A stretch of DNA of 64,000 nt from Ancylobacter mangrovi (lineage in GTDB: Bacteria > Pseudomonadota > Alphaproteobacteria > Rhizobiales > Xanthobacteraceae): assembly GCF_024752355.1 (NCBI RefSeq), contig NZ_JANTHZ010000008.1, forward strand, positions 1 through 64,000, written 5' to 3'. Of the stretch, positions 55,893 to 64,000 are shown piece by piece (position 1 is the stretch's first letter; each line of letters starts with the position of its first letter). Below the pieces are notes generated by a model that worked only from the letters and a program-made list of their open reading frames with translations, was not told the origin of the DNA and made no database searches. Made by a program: the position numbers and the translations under genes.

Positions 55893-57029
55893 TCAATCGA
55901 GGTCGACCCAGTTCGGGCCCTCGACCGGCACGGCAAGGAAGCGCTCGTTCACTTCCCGCACGGTTTCGTCCACGTCGAGGTCCTTGAAGCGTTCCGGGTG
56001 GATCCACTTGGCCAGGATCTCGACGGTGAAAATATCGAGCGGCGAGTTCAGCATCTGGTGCGACAGGCCGTGGACCCGGTGGTCGCGCACAGCCGCCAGC
56101 CCGGAAAAGCCCGGGCGCGAGACGACCCGCGCCAGCGTCTCGCGCGCCTTCGCGGCCGTGTATTCCGGTCCGATCAGGAGCCCCGCCGTGCCTTCCATGT
56201 GGCTGCCGCCGGTGGCGATGTAGACCTGCGGGTCCTGGGAGATGACGTATTCGAGGTTGAGCTTGCCGAAGGCGCGCGGGATCACCGCCGCGCCGATATT
56301 GGTGCCGCCATCGGCCTCGATGATGTCGCCGACATTGCCCTTGCCGGGCGAATTGCAGCAGTCCGAGGTCATCGCCGCGTGCGGCTCGAGGAAGACGCGC
56401 GGGCGCTCGTCGGGCTTGAGGTCGGCGAGCTTCGCCTTCACCGCGTCGAGCCGGGCCCGGCGGAAGGCGAGGAACGCTTCGGCCTGCGCCTCGCGCCCGG
56501 TGGCGGCGGCGAGCAGGCGAAGGCTGGGCTCCAGATTGGCGAGCGGATGGGTGAAGAAGTCGATCACCACGACGGGGATGCCGGCGGCCTCGATGCGCGA
56601 GCGCTGCTCCTCGGTGGGCTGGGAGCCGAGCGAGAACACGGCAAGGTCCGGCCGCGCCGCGATCACCTGCTCGACCGACAGGCTGCCCGCCGAGCTCGCC
56701 ACCCGCGCCAGCTTGTCGATGGCGGGGAACTTCTTCTCATAGGCCGCGTAGGTGGCCTTGCCGATGCGGTTGATGTCGTGCGGCCACGCCGCCAGCACGC
56801 TCACCGGGTCCGGATTAATCAGCGCCAGCGCGATGAGATAGCGTCCGTCGTCGATCAGCAGCCGGTGGGCGGGCGCATCGAGATGCACCTCGCGGCCGGT
56901 GACGTCCTTCAGCGTGACGTCGGCGAAGGCCGGGCCGATGCCCGCCAGCACCGCGGCAACGACAGCCGCCCGCATGAGCGCGCCGGCGGTCAGGACAGCA
57001 CGCAGGTTGAGCGGGAAGTTGATGCGCAT
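55893..57029 (-). CDS. ferric-siderophore ABC transporter substrate-binding protein
   Basis: This 378-residue periplasmic binding protein of the FepB/FhuD (class III) group has a signal peptide ending near GPAFA/D. Two lobes are joined by a long helix. Stretches include VTLKDVTGREVHLDAPAHRLLIDD, VEQVIAARPDLAVFSLG, then TSDCCNSPGKGNVGDIIEADGG split in the family, LEYVISQDPQVYIATGG, and SHQMLNSPLDIFTVEILAKW. It heads the siderophore operon and is 58 bases before the YncE-like gene. With the convergent permease and ATPase it would form one complete importer. Confidence 0.85.
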   Translation of the reverse strand: MRINFPLNLRAVLTAGALMRAAVVAAVLAGIGPAFADVTLKDVTGREVHLDAPAHRLLIDDGRYLIALALINPDPVSVLAAWPHDINRIGKATYAAYEKKFPAIDKLARVASSAGSLSVEQVIAARPDLAVFSLGSQPTEEQRSRIEAAGIPVVVIDFFTHPLANLEPSLRLLAAATGREAQAEAFLAFRRARLDAVKAKLADLKPDERPRVFLEPHAAMTSDCCNSPGKGNVGDIIEADGGTNIGAAVIPRAFGKLNLEYVISQDPQVYIATGGSHMEGTAGLLIGPEYTAAKARETLARVVSRPGFSGLAAVRDHRVHGLSHQMLNSPLDIFTVEILAKWIHPERFKDLDVDETVREVNERFLAVPVEGPNWVDLD

Positions 57030-57424
57030 GAGCTGGAACGAATGACCGAAGGACAGGTTCGACTAGGCCGTCGCGTGGGGTAATCGTCCCACAACCCCCG
57101 TATGTCAACTAAACATTTGGTAACTCACTGTTTTTAATTAGTCTAATGTAGGGAAATAGCCTCGCCGGAGGCCCCTATACTTTACTTTACGTAATATTCC
57201 TTGCGGGCCCACGTCGCCTAGCCGTTGACCTCCCCCGCGCGGCCTTCCGTTCCGCTGCTCGCGGCATGGCGCAGCGGCCCCGGCATTCACAGGATTGTCG
57301 CAGTGCGGGAAAAAGGATGCGGAGGGCGAGAGCAGCCTCGCTGCACCTGCGCGGATTTGATAAGCAAAGGTATCTCTGTCTCACCCGCCGATTGCGGCAA
57401 ATCTATAATGGGGTTGGGTTTCGC
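57030..57424. promoter_or_regulatory. AT-rich control region of the siderophore operon and ugd
   Basis: This 395-base region lies between divergent starts and contains the lowest-GC stretch of the area (57100-57200). On the minus strand TTGACA (57103-57108) is followed after 17 bases by GATTAC (57080-57085), a plausible promoter for the siderophore operon with a 50-base leader. ATTAG-T-CTAAT (57137-57147) is a perfect 11-base palindrome just upstream of that -35 and may be the operator. No classical Fur box, Irr box or TGA-N9-TCA element is visible. The ugd open frame continues back to 57266 but without family-like residues, so I treat that part as leader. Confidence 0.5.
57080..57108 (-). 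promoter_or_regulatory. candidate promoter of the siderophore operon
   Basis: TTGACA at 57103-57108 matches the -35 consensus exactly. The -10 hexamer at 57080-57085 reads GATTAC on the minus strand, a weaker match, at the standard 17-base spacing. A weak -10 behind a strong -35 is usual for promoters under repressor or activator control. Confidence 0.4.
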
Positions 57425-58747
57425 ATGCGCGTTGCGATGATTGGTACCGGCTATGTCGGCCTCGTTTCGGGGACCTGCTTCTCCGATTTCGGTCATGAAG
57501 TGACGTGTATCGACAAGGATGCCGACAAGATCGAGCGCCTGAAACGCGGCGAGATACCCATCTTCGAGCCCGGCCTCGACGATCTGGTGCGGCGCAACGT
57601 GGAAGCCTCCCGCCTCCATTTCGATACCGACCTGACCCAGGCCGTGCGCGAGGCGGACGTCGTGTTCATCGCCGTCGGAACGCCCTCGCGCCGGGGCGAC
57701 GGCCATGCCGACCTGTCCTATGTCCAGGCGGCGGCGCGCGAGATCGCGCGGGCGGCCGAGGGCTTCACCGTCGTCGTCACCAAGTCGACCGTGCCGGTGG
57801 GCACCGGCAGCGATCTCGAGCACATCATCCACGAGGCCGCGCCGGGCGCCGACATCGCCGTTGTCTCGAACCCGGAGTTCCTGCGCGAAGGCGCCGCCAT
57901 CGAGGACTTCAAGCGCCCGGACCGGGTGGTGATCGGCACCACCGATCCGCGCGCCCGCGAGGTGATGGCCGCGCTCTACCGCCCGCTCTCGCTCAACGCC
58001 GCGCCGATCCTGTTCACCGAGCGCAACACGGCAGAGCTGATCAAATATGCCAGCAACGCCTTCCTCGCCATGAAGATCACCTTCATCAACGAGATGGCCG
58101 ACCTGTGCGAGAAGGTCGGCGGCAATGTGCAGGAGGTCGCGCGCGGCATCGGCCTCGACGGGCGTATCGGCCCGAAGTTCCTGCATGCCGGCCCTGGCTA
58201 TGGCGGCTCCTGCTTTCCCAAGGATACGCTGGCGCTGACGCGCACGGCGCAGGAGGCGGGCACGCCGATCCGCCTCATCGAGACCGTCACCACGGTGAAC
58301 GAGACCCGCAAGTCCGCCATGGCGCGCAAGGTGCTCGCCGCGCTCGACGTGCCGCCGCGCGAGGCCACGGTCGCGGTGCTCGGCCTCACCTTCAAGCCCA
58401 ACACCGACGACATGCGCGACAGCCCGGCGATCAACATCGTGCAGTCGCTGCTCGACCGCGGCGTCAAGGTGCGCGCCTACGATCCCGTGGGGATGCACGA
58501 GGCCCGCAAGGTGCTGCCCGGCGGGGTGGTCTATGCTGAGGGCGCCTATGAATGCGCCGAAGGCGCGGACTGCCTCGTCATCATCACCGAGTGGGACGCG
58601 TTCCGCGCCCTCGATCTCGACCGCCTGAAGACGCTGCTGAAGAGCCCCACCGTCGTCGACCTGCGCAACATCTACCCGCCGCAGGACCTGGTCGGGCGCG
58701 GCTTCAAATATGTCGGCATCGGCCGGGGGACGCCCGCGACGCCCTGA
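57425..58747 (+). CDS. UDP-glucose 6-dehydrogenase
   Basis: This 440-residue enzyme oxidises UDP-glucose to UDP-glucuronate for surface polysaccharides. Marks are the Rossmann start MRVAMIGTGYVGLVSGTCFSDFG split at the loop, FIAVGTPSRRGDGHADLSYV, TKSTVPVGTG, SNPEFLREGAAIEDF, ELIKYASNAFLAMKI, and the catalytic Cys in GPGYGGSCFPKDTLAL. A C-terminal GLTFKPNTDDMRDSPAINI completes the family pattern. ATG 57425 is the family start, and the in-frame extension to 57266 is unrelated in composition. No other polysaccharide genes are adjacent. It is divergent from the siderophore operon. Confidence 0.94.
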   Translation: MRVAMIGTGYVGLVSGTCFSDFGHEVTCIDKDADKIERLKRGEIPIFEPGLDDLVRRNVEASRLHFDTDLTQAVREADVVFIAVGTPSRRGDGHADLSYVQAAAREIARAAEGFTVVVTKSTVPVGTGSDLEHIIHEAAPGADIAVVSNPEFLREGAAIEDFKRPDRVVIGTTDPRAREVMAALYRPLSLNAAPILFTERNTAELIKYASNAFLAMKITFINEMADLCEKVGGNVQEVARGIGLDGRIGPKFLHAGPGYGGSCFPKDTLALTRTAQEAGTPIRLIETVTTVNETRKSAMARKVLAALDVPPREATVAVLGLTFKPNTDDMRDSPAINIVQSLLDRGVKVRAYDPVGMHEARKVLPGGVVYAEGAYECAEGADCLVIITEWDAFRALDLDRLKTLLKSPTVVDLRNIYPPQDLVGRGFKYVGIGRGTPATP

Positions 58748-58910
58748 CGGACTCGACCCGCCCCGTCCCTCCCTTGGCCGGCGCGTGGCGGGCGGGCCAC
58801 GACGGGCCACGATCGCGCGAGCGGTCCGGGGTGGGACCGAACGCCCGTCGCGGGCCGCCGCCGTCGGTGCTAGAACAGACGCCAGCCTTTGCGCTGCCCG
58901 CGGTGACCCG

Positions 58911-59669
58911 ATGTCGATGATACCTCCGCCCGTCCGCCTGTTGCTGGCCCGGCTCGCGCTGCTGCCGGTCCTGCTGGCCCCCGCGCTGCCGCTTCACGCG
59001 CAGGCGCCGGACGCGCCACCGGGCGATGCCGGCTCCATGGCGCAGCCCGATGAAGGCGCGGCCGATACGGGCGCGACCGACAAGGGCACGGCCGACAAGG
59101 GCGCGGACGCGCCGACCGGCGGCAGCATGGTCGCCCCGCCGGTCGTCGATCCCAAGGCGGTGGAGACTCAGGCGGTGCCGCTCGGCGGAGATCCCCTGAA
59201 GCGGCCGGACAGCTTCGGCGACCTCGCCATGATGCAGCCGGTGCCGGTGCTGGCGAAGCAGGGCTACAGCGACTGGGACGAGGGGTTCGACACCATCGTC
59301 GCGACGCTGAAGCAGATCTATGCCGAGATGGACCGGCTGAAGCTGAAGCCGAGCGGCGCCGCCTTCATCCTCTACACCAGCACCGACGATAACGGCTTCC
59401 GCTTCGAGGCCGAGGTCCCCTTCACCGGTGCCACCACCGAGAAGCCGAAGGAAGGCTTCGACTTCTCCGCCTCGCCCGCCGGCAAGGCGCTGCGCTTCAC
59501 CCATCGCGGGCCCTACGACGCGATGGACCCGACCTACGAGCAGATCGCCAACCTGCTCGACGCCAAGGACCTCGAGGCGCAGGACCTCTATATCGAGGAA
59601 TACCGCTCCGACCCGCGCACCACCTCGCAGGACGACCTCGTCATCGACATCTGGGTGCCGCTGAAGTAA
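58911..59669 (+). CDS. exported GyrI-like domain protein
   Basis: This 252-residue protein has a signal peptide (LLLARLALLPVLLAPALPLHA), then a 65-residue Asp/Gly/Ala/Lys-rich linker with repeated TDKGTADKGAD units. The C-terminal domain (about 110-252) is of the GyrI-like/AraC-effector-binding type: SDWDEGFDTIVATLKQIYAEMDRL, AAFILYTSTDDNGFRFEAEVP, KALRFTHRGPYDAMDPTYEQI, and a closing DLVIDIWVPLK. GyrI-like domains bind small molecules, usually in the cytosol; an exported one is less usual. The ligand is unknown. It lies between ugd and rlmN on the same strand. Confidence 0.78.
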   Translation: MSMIPPPVRLLLARLALLPVLLAPALPLHAQAPDAPPGDAGSMAQPDEGAADTGATDKGTADKGADAPTGGSMVAPPVVDPKAVETQAVPLGGDPLKRPDSFGDLAMMQPVPVLAKQGYSDWDEGFDTIVATLKQIYAEMDRLKLKPSGAAFILYTSTDDNGFRFEAEVPFTGATTEKPKEGFDFSASPAGKALRFTHRGPYDAMDPTYEQIANLLDAKDLEAQDLYIEEYRSDPRTTSQDDLVIDIWVPLK

Positions 59670-59734
59670 CGCGCATTCGCCTCGCGCGCCGGCCTGTGCT
59701 ATGAGGCGCGCAAACACGCATCTTCGACAAAGCG

Positions 59735-61006
59735 ATGAACCTGATCGATACCACAGCGGCCGAGGCCGCCGGGGCGGGCGCGGCCATTGCCCCCAAGCCC
59801 GATGTCCCCAAGGCCGACGCCCCCACGCCCGGCGTCCCGGCGAAGGACACCCGTCGCTCGCTCGCCGGGCTCGACCGAGCCGGCCTTGCCGAGGCGCTGG
59901 GCGAGATCGGCGTGGCCGAGCGCGAGCGGCGCATGCGCGTCGCCCAGCTCTGGCACTGGATCTATCTGCGCGGCGTCACCTCGTTCGACGAGATGACCAA
60001 TGTCGGCAAGGGCCTGCGCGAGAAGCTCGGCGCCGCCTTCACCCTCGACCGGCCGGAGGTCGTGGTCGAGCAGGTGTCGAATGACGGCACCCGCAAATGG
60101 CTGCTGCGCCTGCCGCCGGACATCGCGGGCGACAGGCCGCACGACGTGGAGATGGTCTACATCCCCGAGAGCGACCGCGGCACGCTGTGCGTCTCCTCGC
60201 AGGTCGGCTGCACCCTGAACTGCTCCTTCTGCCACACCGGCACGCAGCGTCTTGTGCGCAACCTCACGGCGGCCGAGATCGTCGCCCAGGTGATGGTCGC
60301 GCGGGACCGGCTCGGGGACTATCCGGGCCGCGAGCGCGCCACCGGCCCCGGCCTGCCGACCGAGGGCGACCGGCTGGTCACCAACATCGTGTTCATGGGC
60401 ATGGGCGAGCCGCTCTACGCCTATGATTCGGTGGCGAAGGCGATCGAGATCCTGGCCGACGGCGAAGGCCTCGGTATCGGCAAGCGCCGCATCACCGTCT
60501 CGACCTCGGGCGTGGTGCCGGAGATCGAGAAGCTCGGCCGCGAGGTCGGCCCGATGCTCGCCATCTCGCTGCACGCGGTGCGCGACGAGCTGCGCGACGA
60601 ACTGGTGCCGATCAACAAGAAGTACCCGCTCAAGGCGCTGCTCGAGGCCTGCCGCACCTATCCGGCGGCGTCGAACGCCAAGCGCATCACCTTCGAATAC
60701 GTGATGCTGAAGGGCGTGAACGACAGCCCGGCCGACGCCAAGGCGCTGGTGCGCCTGCTCGCCGGCATTCCCGCCAAGATCAACCTGATCCCGTTCAACC
60801 CGTGGCCGGGCACGAAATACGAGTGCTCGGACTGGGAGACGATCGAGGCGTTCTCGGACATCGTGTTCCGCGCCGGCTATTCGAGCCCGGTGCGCACGCC
60901 GCGCGGGCGCGACATCCTCGCCGCCTGCGGCCAGCTCAAGAGCGAGACCGAAAAGCTCTCCGCCCGCGAGCGGCTGGCGCTGCGCGCCATGGCGGCGGCC
61001 GAGTAG
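59735..61006 (+). CDS. rlmN: 23S rRNA (adenine2503-C2)/tRNA methyltransferase RlmN
   Basis: This 423-residue radical-SAM enzyme methylates A2503 of 23S rRNA and A37 of some tRNAs. The cluster motif is [15 protein letters not shown]. Other marks are [78 protein letters not shown] and the C-terminal catalytic Cys region [17 protein letters not shown]. The first 40 residues are an Ala/Pro-rich extension, as often seen in alphaproteobacteria. Confidence 0.95.
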   Translation: MNLIDTTAAEAAGAGAAIAPKPDVPKADAPTPGVPAKDTRRSLAGLDRAGLAEALGEIGVAERERRMRVAQLWHWIYLRGVTSFDEMTNVGKGLREKLGAAFTLDRPEVVVEQVSNDGTRKWLLRLPPDIAGDRPHDVEMVYIPESDRGTLCVSSQVGCTLNCSFCHTGTQRLVRNLTAAEIVAQVMVARDRLGDYPGRERATGPGLPTEGDRLVTNIVFMGMGEPLYAYDSVAKAIEILADGEGLGIGKRRITVSTSGVVPEIEKLGREVGPMLAISLHAVRDELRDELVPINKKYPLKALLEACRTYPAASNAKRITFEYVMLKGVNDSPADAKALVRLLAGIPAKINLIPFNPWPGTKYECSDWETIEAFSDIVFRAGYSSPVRTPRGRDILAACGQLKSETEKLSARERLALRAMAAAE

Positions 61007-61052
61007 CGAACGCGATGAGCCGGGCGAGATCGCCGGGCGGAGGGAGTGTGCG

Positions 61053-61442
61053 ATGCTGGACCATGTCGGATTTCCCGTCGCCGATTTCGAGCGCTCGCGC
61101 GCCTTCTATGAGGCGGCGCTGGCGCCGCTCGGCGTCAGCATCGTCATGGAGGTGACGCCCGACCAGACCGGCGGGGACGCCCATGCCGGCTTCGGCGTCG
61201 GCGGCAAGCCGTTCTTCTGGATCGGCACCGGCGGCGCGCTCACCGGCGGGCGGGTTCATGTCGCCTTCGCGGCCGACGATCGCGAGGCGGTCGACGCCTT
61301 CTACGCCGCCGCGCTGGCCGCCGAGGGGCGCGACAACGGCCCGCCGGGCCTGCGCCCGCAATACCACCCGACCTATTACGGCGCCTTCGTACTCGACCCC
61401 GACGGGCACAATGTCGAGGCCGTCTGCCACAGGCAGGTGTGA
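61053..61442 (+). CDS. VOC-family (glyoxalase-like) protein
   Basis: This 129-residue protein has the vicinal-oxygen-chelate fold: LDHVGFPVADFERSRAFYEAALAPLG, GGRVHVAFAADDREAVDAFY, and GLRPQYHPTYYGAFVLDPDGHNVEAV. Metal ligands are probably the His of LDHVGF, the His of VHVAF and the Glu of NVEAV. It shares its C-terminal layout with the VOC protein encoded at 27559-27993, so both belong to one subgroup; substrate unknown. A four-base GTGA overlap couples it to the following membrane-protein gene. Confidence 0.83.
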   Translation: MLDHVGFPVADFERSRAFYEAALAPLGVSIVMEVTPDQTGGDAHAGFGVGGKPFFWIGTGGALTGGRVHVAFAADDREAVDAFYAAALAAEGRDNGPPGLRPQYHPTYYGAFVLDPDGHNVEAVCHRQV

Positions 61443-62074
61443 GCGCGATGGACAATCTTCTGCGCCTGCTGCTTCGCGTGCTCCTGGTGCCGCTCGGCAT
61501 CGTCGTCGGGATGATCGCGACCATGGTTGTCATCATGGTCGGCTACTGGCGGATCGGCGACCTGCTCTCCGGTGCGGTGGCCGTGCATGCCCCGGCCCTG
61601 TTCGACGCGCTGGCGGCGGCGAGCTTCGCGCTGATGGCGGTGATGCTCGCCATGTGGGCGGTCGCGGCCATCGGCATCCTGTTCGCCGAGATGTTCGCCA
61701 TCCGCTCCTGGATCTTCCACGCCGCCAATGGCGCGGTCTCGGCGCTGGTGGCGGCGGCGCTGTTCTCGCCCTATTCGGACACGCCGGTCCCCTTCGACGA
61801 CGGCACGCTCTACATACTCGGCGGCGGCCTCGCGGGCGGGCTCGCCTACTGGCTGGTGGCGGGATGGACCGCCGGCTTCTGGAAACCGCTCGGCACGCCG
61901 CCCCCCGCCGCCCCACCCGGGCCGCCGGCCGCCGAGCCGAACCCTCCCGCGCCGCCCGCCCCGCCGGCTCATGCGCTGCCCGCGCCGGCCCCCACGCCCG
62001 CACCGACGCCCACGCTTCCGCGCGCGACGTTGCCGATGCCCGACACCCTGCCCACGCGCCCGCCCGCGCCCTGA
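61439..62074 (+). CDS. membrane protein of unknown function with proline-rich tail
   Basis: This 211-residue protein has about four hydrophobic segments in the first 145 residues (LVPLGIVVGMIATMVVIMVG, ALMAVMLAMWAVAAIGILFA, ALVAAALFS and GGGLAGGLAYWLVAGW) and a C-terminal 60-residue tail almost entirely of Pro, Ala and Thr. I do not recognise a family with certainty. The start is GTG 61439, overlapping the previous stop, or ATG 61448 three codons later. The tail may lie in the cytosol or bridge the envelope; no catalytic motif is seen. Confidence 0.65.
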   Translation: MSAMDNLLRLLLRVLLVPLGIVVGMIATMVVIMVGYWRIGDLLSGAVAVHAPALFDALAAASFALMAVMLAMWAVAAIGILFAEMFAIRSWIFHAANGAVSALVAAALFSPYSDTPVPFDDGTLYILGGGLAGGLAYWLVAGWTAGFWKPLGTPPPAAPPGPPAAEPNPPAPPAPPAHALPAPAPTPAPTPTLPRATLPMPDTLPTRPPAP

Positions 62075-62203
62075 CGGGCGGACGCGTCTGACGGTTGCGG
62101 GCTTGCACCGCGCCGCGCCATGCCTATAGTCCGCGCGCTTTCAGGCCCGGGCGCCTGCGGCCGGAGACGGCCTCGGCCCCCTCTCTCTCGTGCGGAACGG
62201 AAC

Positions 62204-63433
<1,230 letters not shown>

Positions 63434-63469
63434 TCCCTCCTCGCCGCGCGCAAGGATCACACAACGATA

Positions 63470-63498
63470 AAGGGCGGCCCCGCAGCGGGGCCGCCCTT
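63470..63498. terminator. bidirectional terminator after argG
   Basis: AAGGGCGGCCCC (63470-63481) and GGGGCCGCCCTT (63487-63498) form a perfect 12-base-pair stem with a GCAGC loop, between the convergent argG and stress-protein genes. The AA and TT ends give each strand a short U stretch. Confidence 0.75.
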
Positions 63499-63530
63499 CG
63501 TCGTGCCGGGCCGGAGCGCGCAAGGGCGCG

Positions 63531-64000
63531 TCAGTCCAGCGGCACCTTGCGGTTCTCGCCGAGGTCCGGCTTGCGGCCGGCCATGCGCGCGCTCACCAGC
63601 TTGAGCGCGACCAGCGCGCCATTGGCCGGGCCGTCCCAATATTCCGCGTTCTCGGGCACGAAACGCAGCACCTCGATATTCGGGTCGTTCCTGCCCTGCT
63701 CGGGCCAGTAGGCCGCGGCGCCCTCGCTCCACAGATCGTCGATCTTGCGCCGATCCTGCACGACCTCGGTCTCGCCGGTGACGGACAGGAAGTCGCGCCC
63801 GGACTTGTCGACGAAGACCAGCGCCGACTGCGGTTCGCGCTGGAGCTCCTCGTCCTTGTGGCCGCGCCGGTCGGACAGGAACCAGACGCAGCCCTCCTCG
63901 CGCGCGGTGATCGCGTGCATCGGCCGGGCGCGCAGGGTGAGCCCCTGCTTCGAGACCAGCATGCAGGTGCGGATGTCGTCCATCATGCCCCAGACGTGAT
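63531..64000 (-). CDS. general-stress-protein-26-like flavin/PPOX-fold protein, partial
   Basis: This protein has the pyridoxamine-5'-phosphate-oxidase-like split-barrel fold of the general stress protein group: IRTCMLVSKQGLTLRARPMHA, CVWFLSDRRGHKDEEL, SALVFVDKSGRDFLSVTGETEVV, IDDLWSEGAAAYWPEG-like (actual AAYWPEQGRND), and NAEYWDGPANGALVAL. It probably binds FMN or a related flavin; function unknown. An ATG at 63986 would give 151 residues, but the frame stays open to the right edge, reading HVWGMMDDIR, which matches the usual N-terminal part of the family. The true start is therefore probably outside the window. Confidence 0.82.
   Translation of the reverse strand, partial: HVWGMMDDIRTCMLVSKQGLTLRARPMHAITAREEGCVWFLSDRRGHKDEELQREPQSALVFVDKSGRDFLSVTGETEVVQDRRKIDDLWSEGAAAYWPEQGRNDPNIEVLRFVPENAEYWDGPANGALVALKLVSARMAGRKPDLGENRKVPLD

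Overview
The window is a GC-rich chromosomal segment with long, tightly packed genes on both strands and no insertion sequence, CRISPR array, rRNA or tRNA gene that I can support. Gene content and order point to an alphaproteobacterium of the Hyphomicrobiales (Rhizobiales). The evidence is a DUF2849-cysI-DUF934-cysH block, zapE close to mdh, mdh followed by sucA-odhB-lpd, xerC divergent from priA, sdhCDAB, and an M23 peptidase-hydrolase-HNH run. A closer placement, such as Xanthobacteraceae, is only a guess.

Layout: 1-425 is an untranslated edge with a strong leftward promoter. 426-3587 holds a DUF1737 protein, a CitE-like lyase, an FAD oxidoreductase and a DUF429 protein. 3709-10006 is an assimilatory sulfur region: sulfite reductase, APS reductase, then sulfate-binding protein and permeases CysT and CysW, without a CysA ATPase. 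10026-18930 holds a YqaA-type membrane protein, HisE, a D-Ala-D-Ala carboxypeptidase, a CobW-type GTPase, a CAP lipoprotein, a GNAT enzyme, an exported trypsin-like protease, ZapE and a DUF1003 protein. 19183-27200 is a TCA-cycle block (mdh, sucA, odhB, lpdA) in which an FkbM methyltransferase sits where related genomes carry sucCD. 27229-33727 holds a small exported peptide, a VOC protein, xerC, priA, an ACT-like small protein, an AEC transporter and gluQ. 33759-37272 is sdhCDAB on the minus strand. 37584-43140 holds an exported esterase, an M23 peptidase, a hydrolase, an HNH endonuclease and dsbB.

The most notable accessory block is 43243-57029, a complete-looking 2,3-dihydroxybenzoate-serine (enterobactin-like) siderophore locus. 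The minus-strand operon reads substrate-binding protein, YncE-like beta-propeller, EntC, EntE, EntB without a carrier domain, a stand-alone aryl carrier protein, a one-module serine NRPS with thioesterase (EntF), and EntA. A convergent pair encodes a FecCD permease and its ATPase, and a divergent esterase lies beyond them. Together they can make the siderophore from chorismate, bring the ferric form across the inner membrane and probably hydrolyse it. No outer-membrane receptor, exporter or phosphopantetheinyl transferase is in the window.

57425-64000 returns to ordinary genes: UDP-glucose dehydrogenase, an exported GyrI-like protein, RlmN, a second VOC protein, a membrane protein, ArgG, and a general-stress-type flavin/pyridoxamine-oxidase-fold gene cut by the right edge. 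All functions are inferred from sequence motifs and recalled family knowledge. No database search was run.
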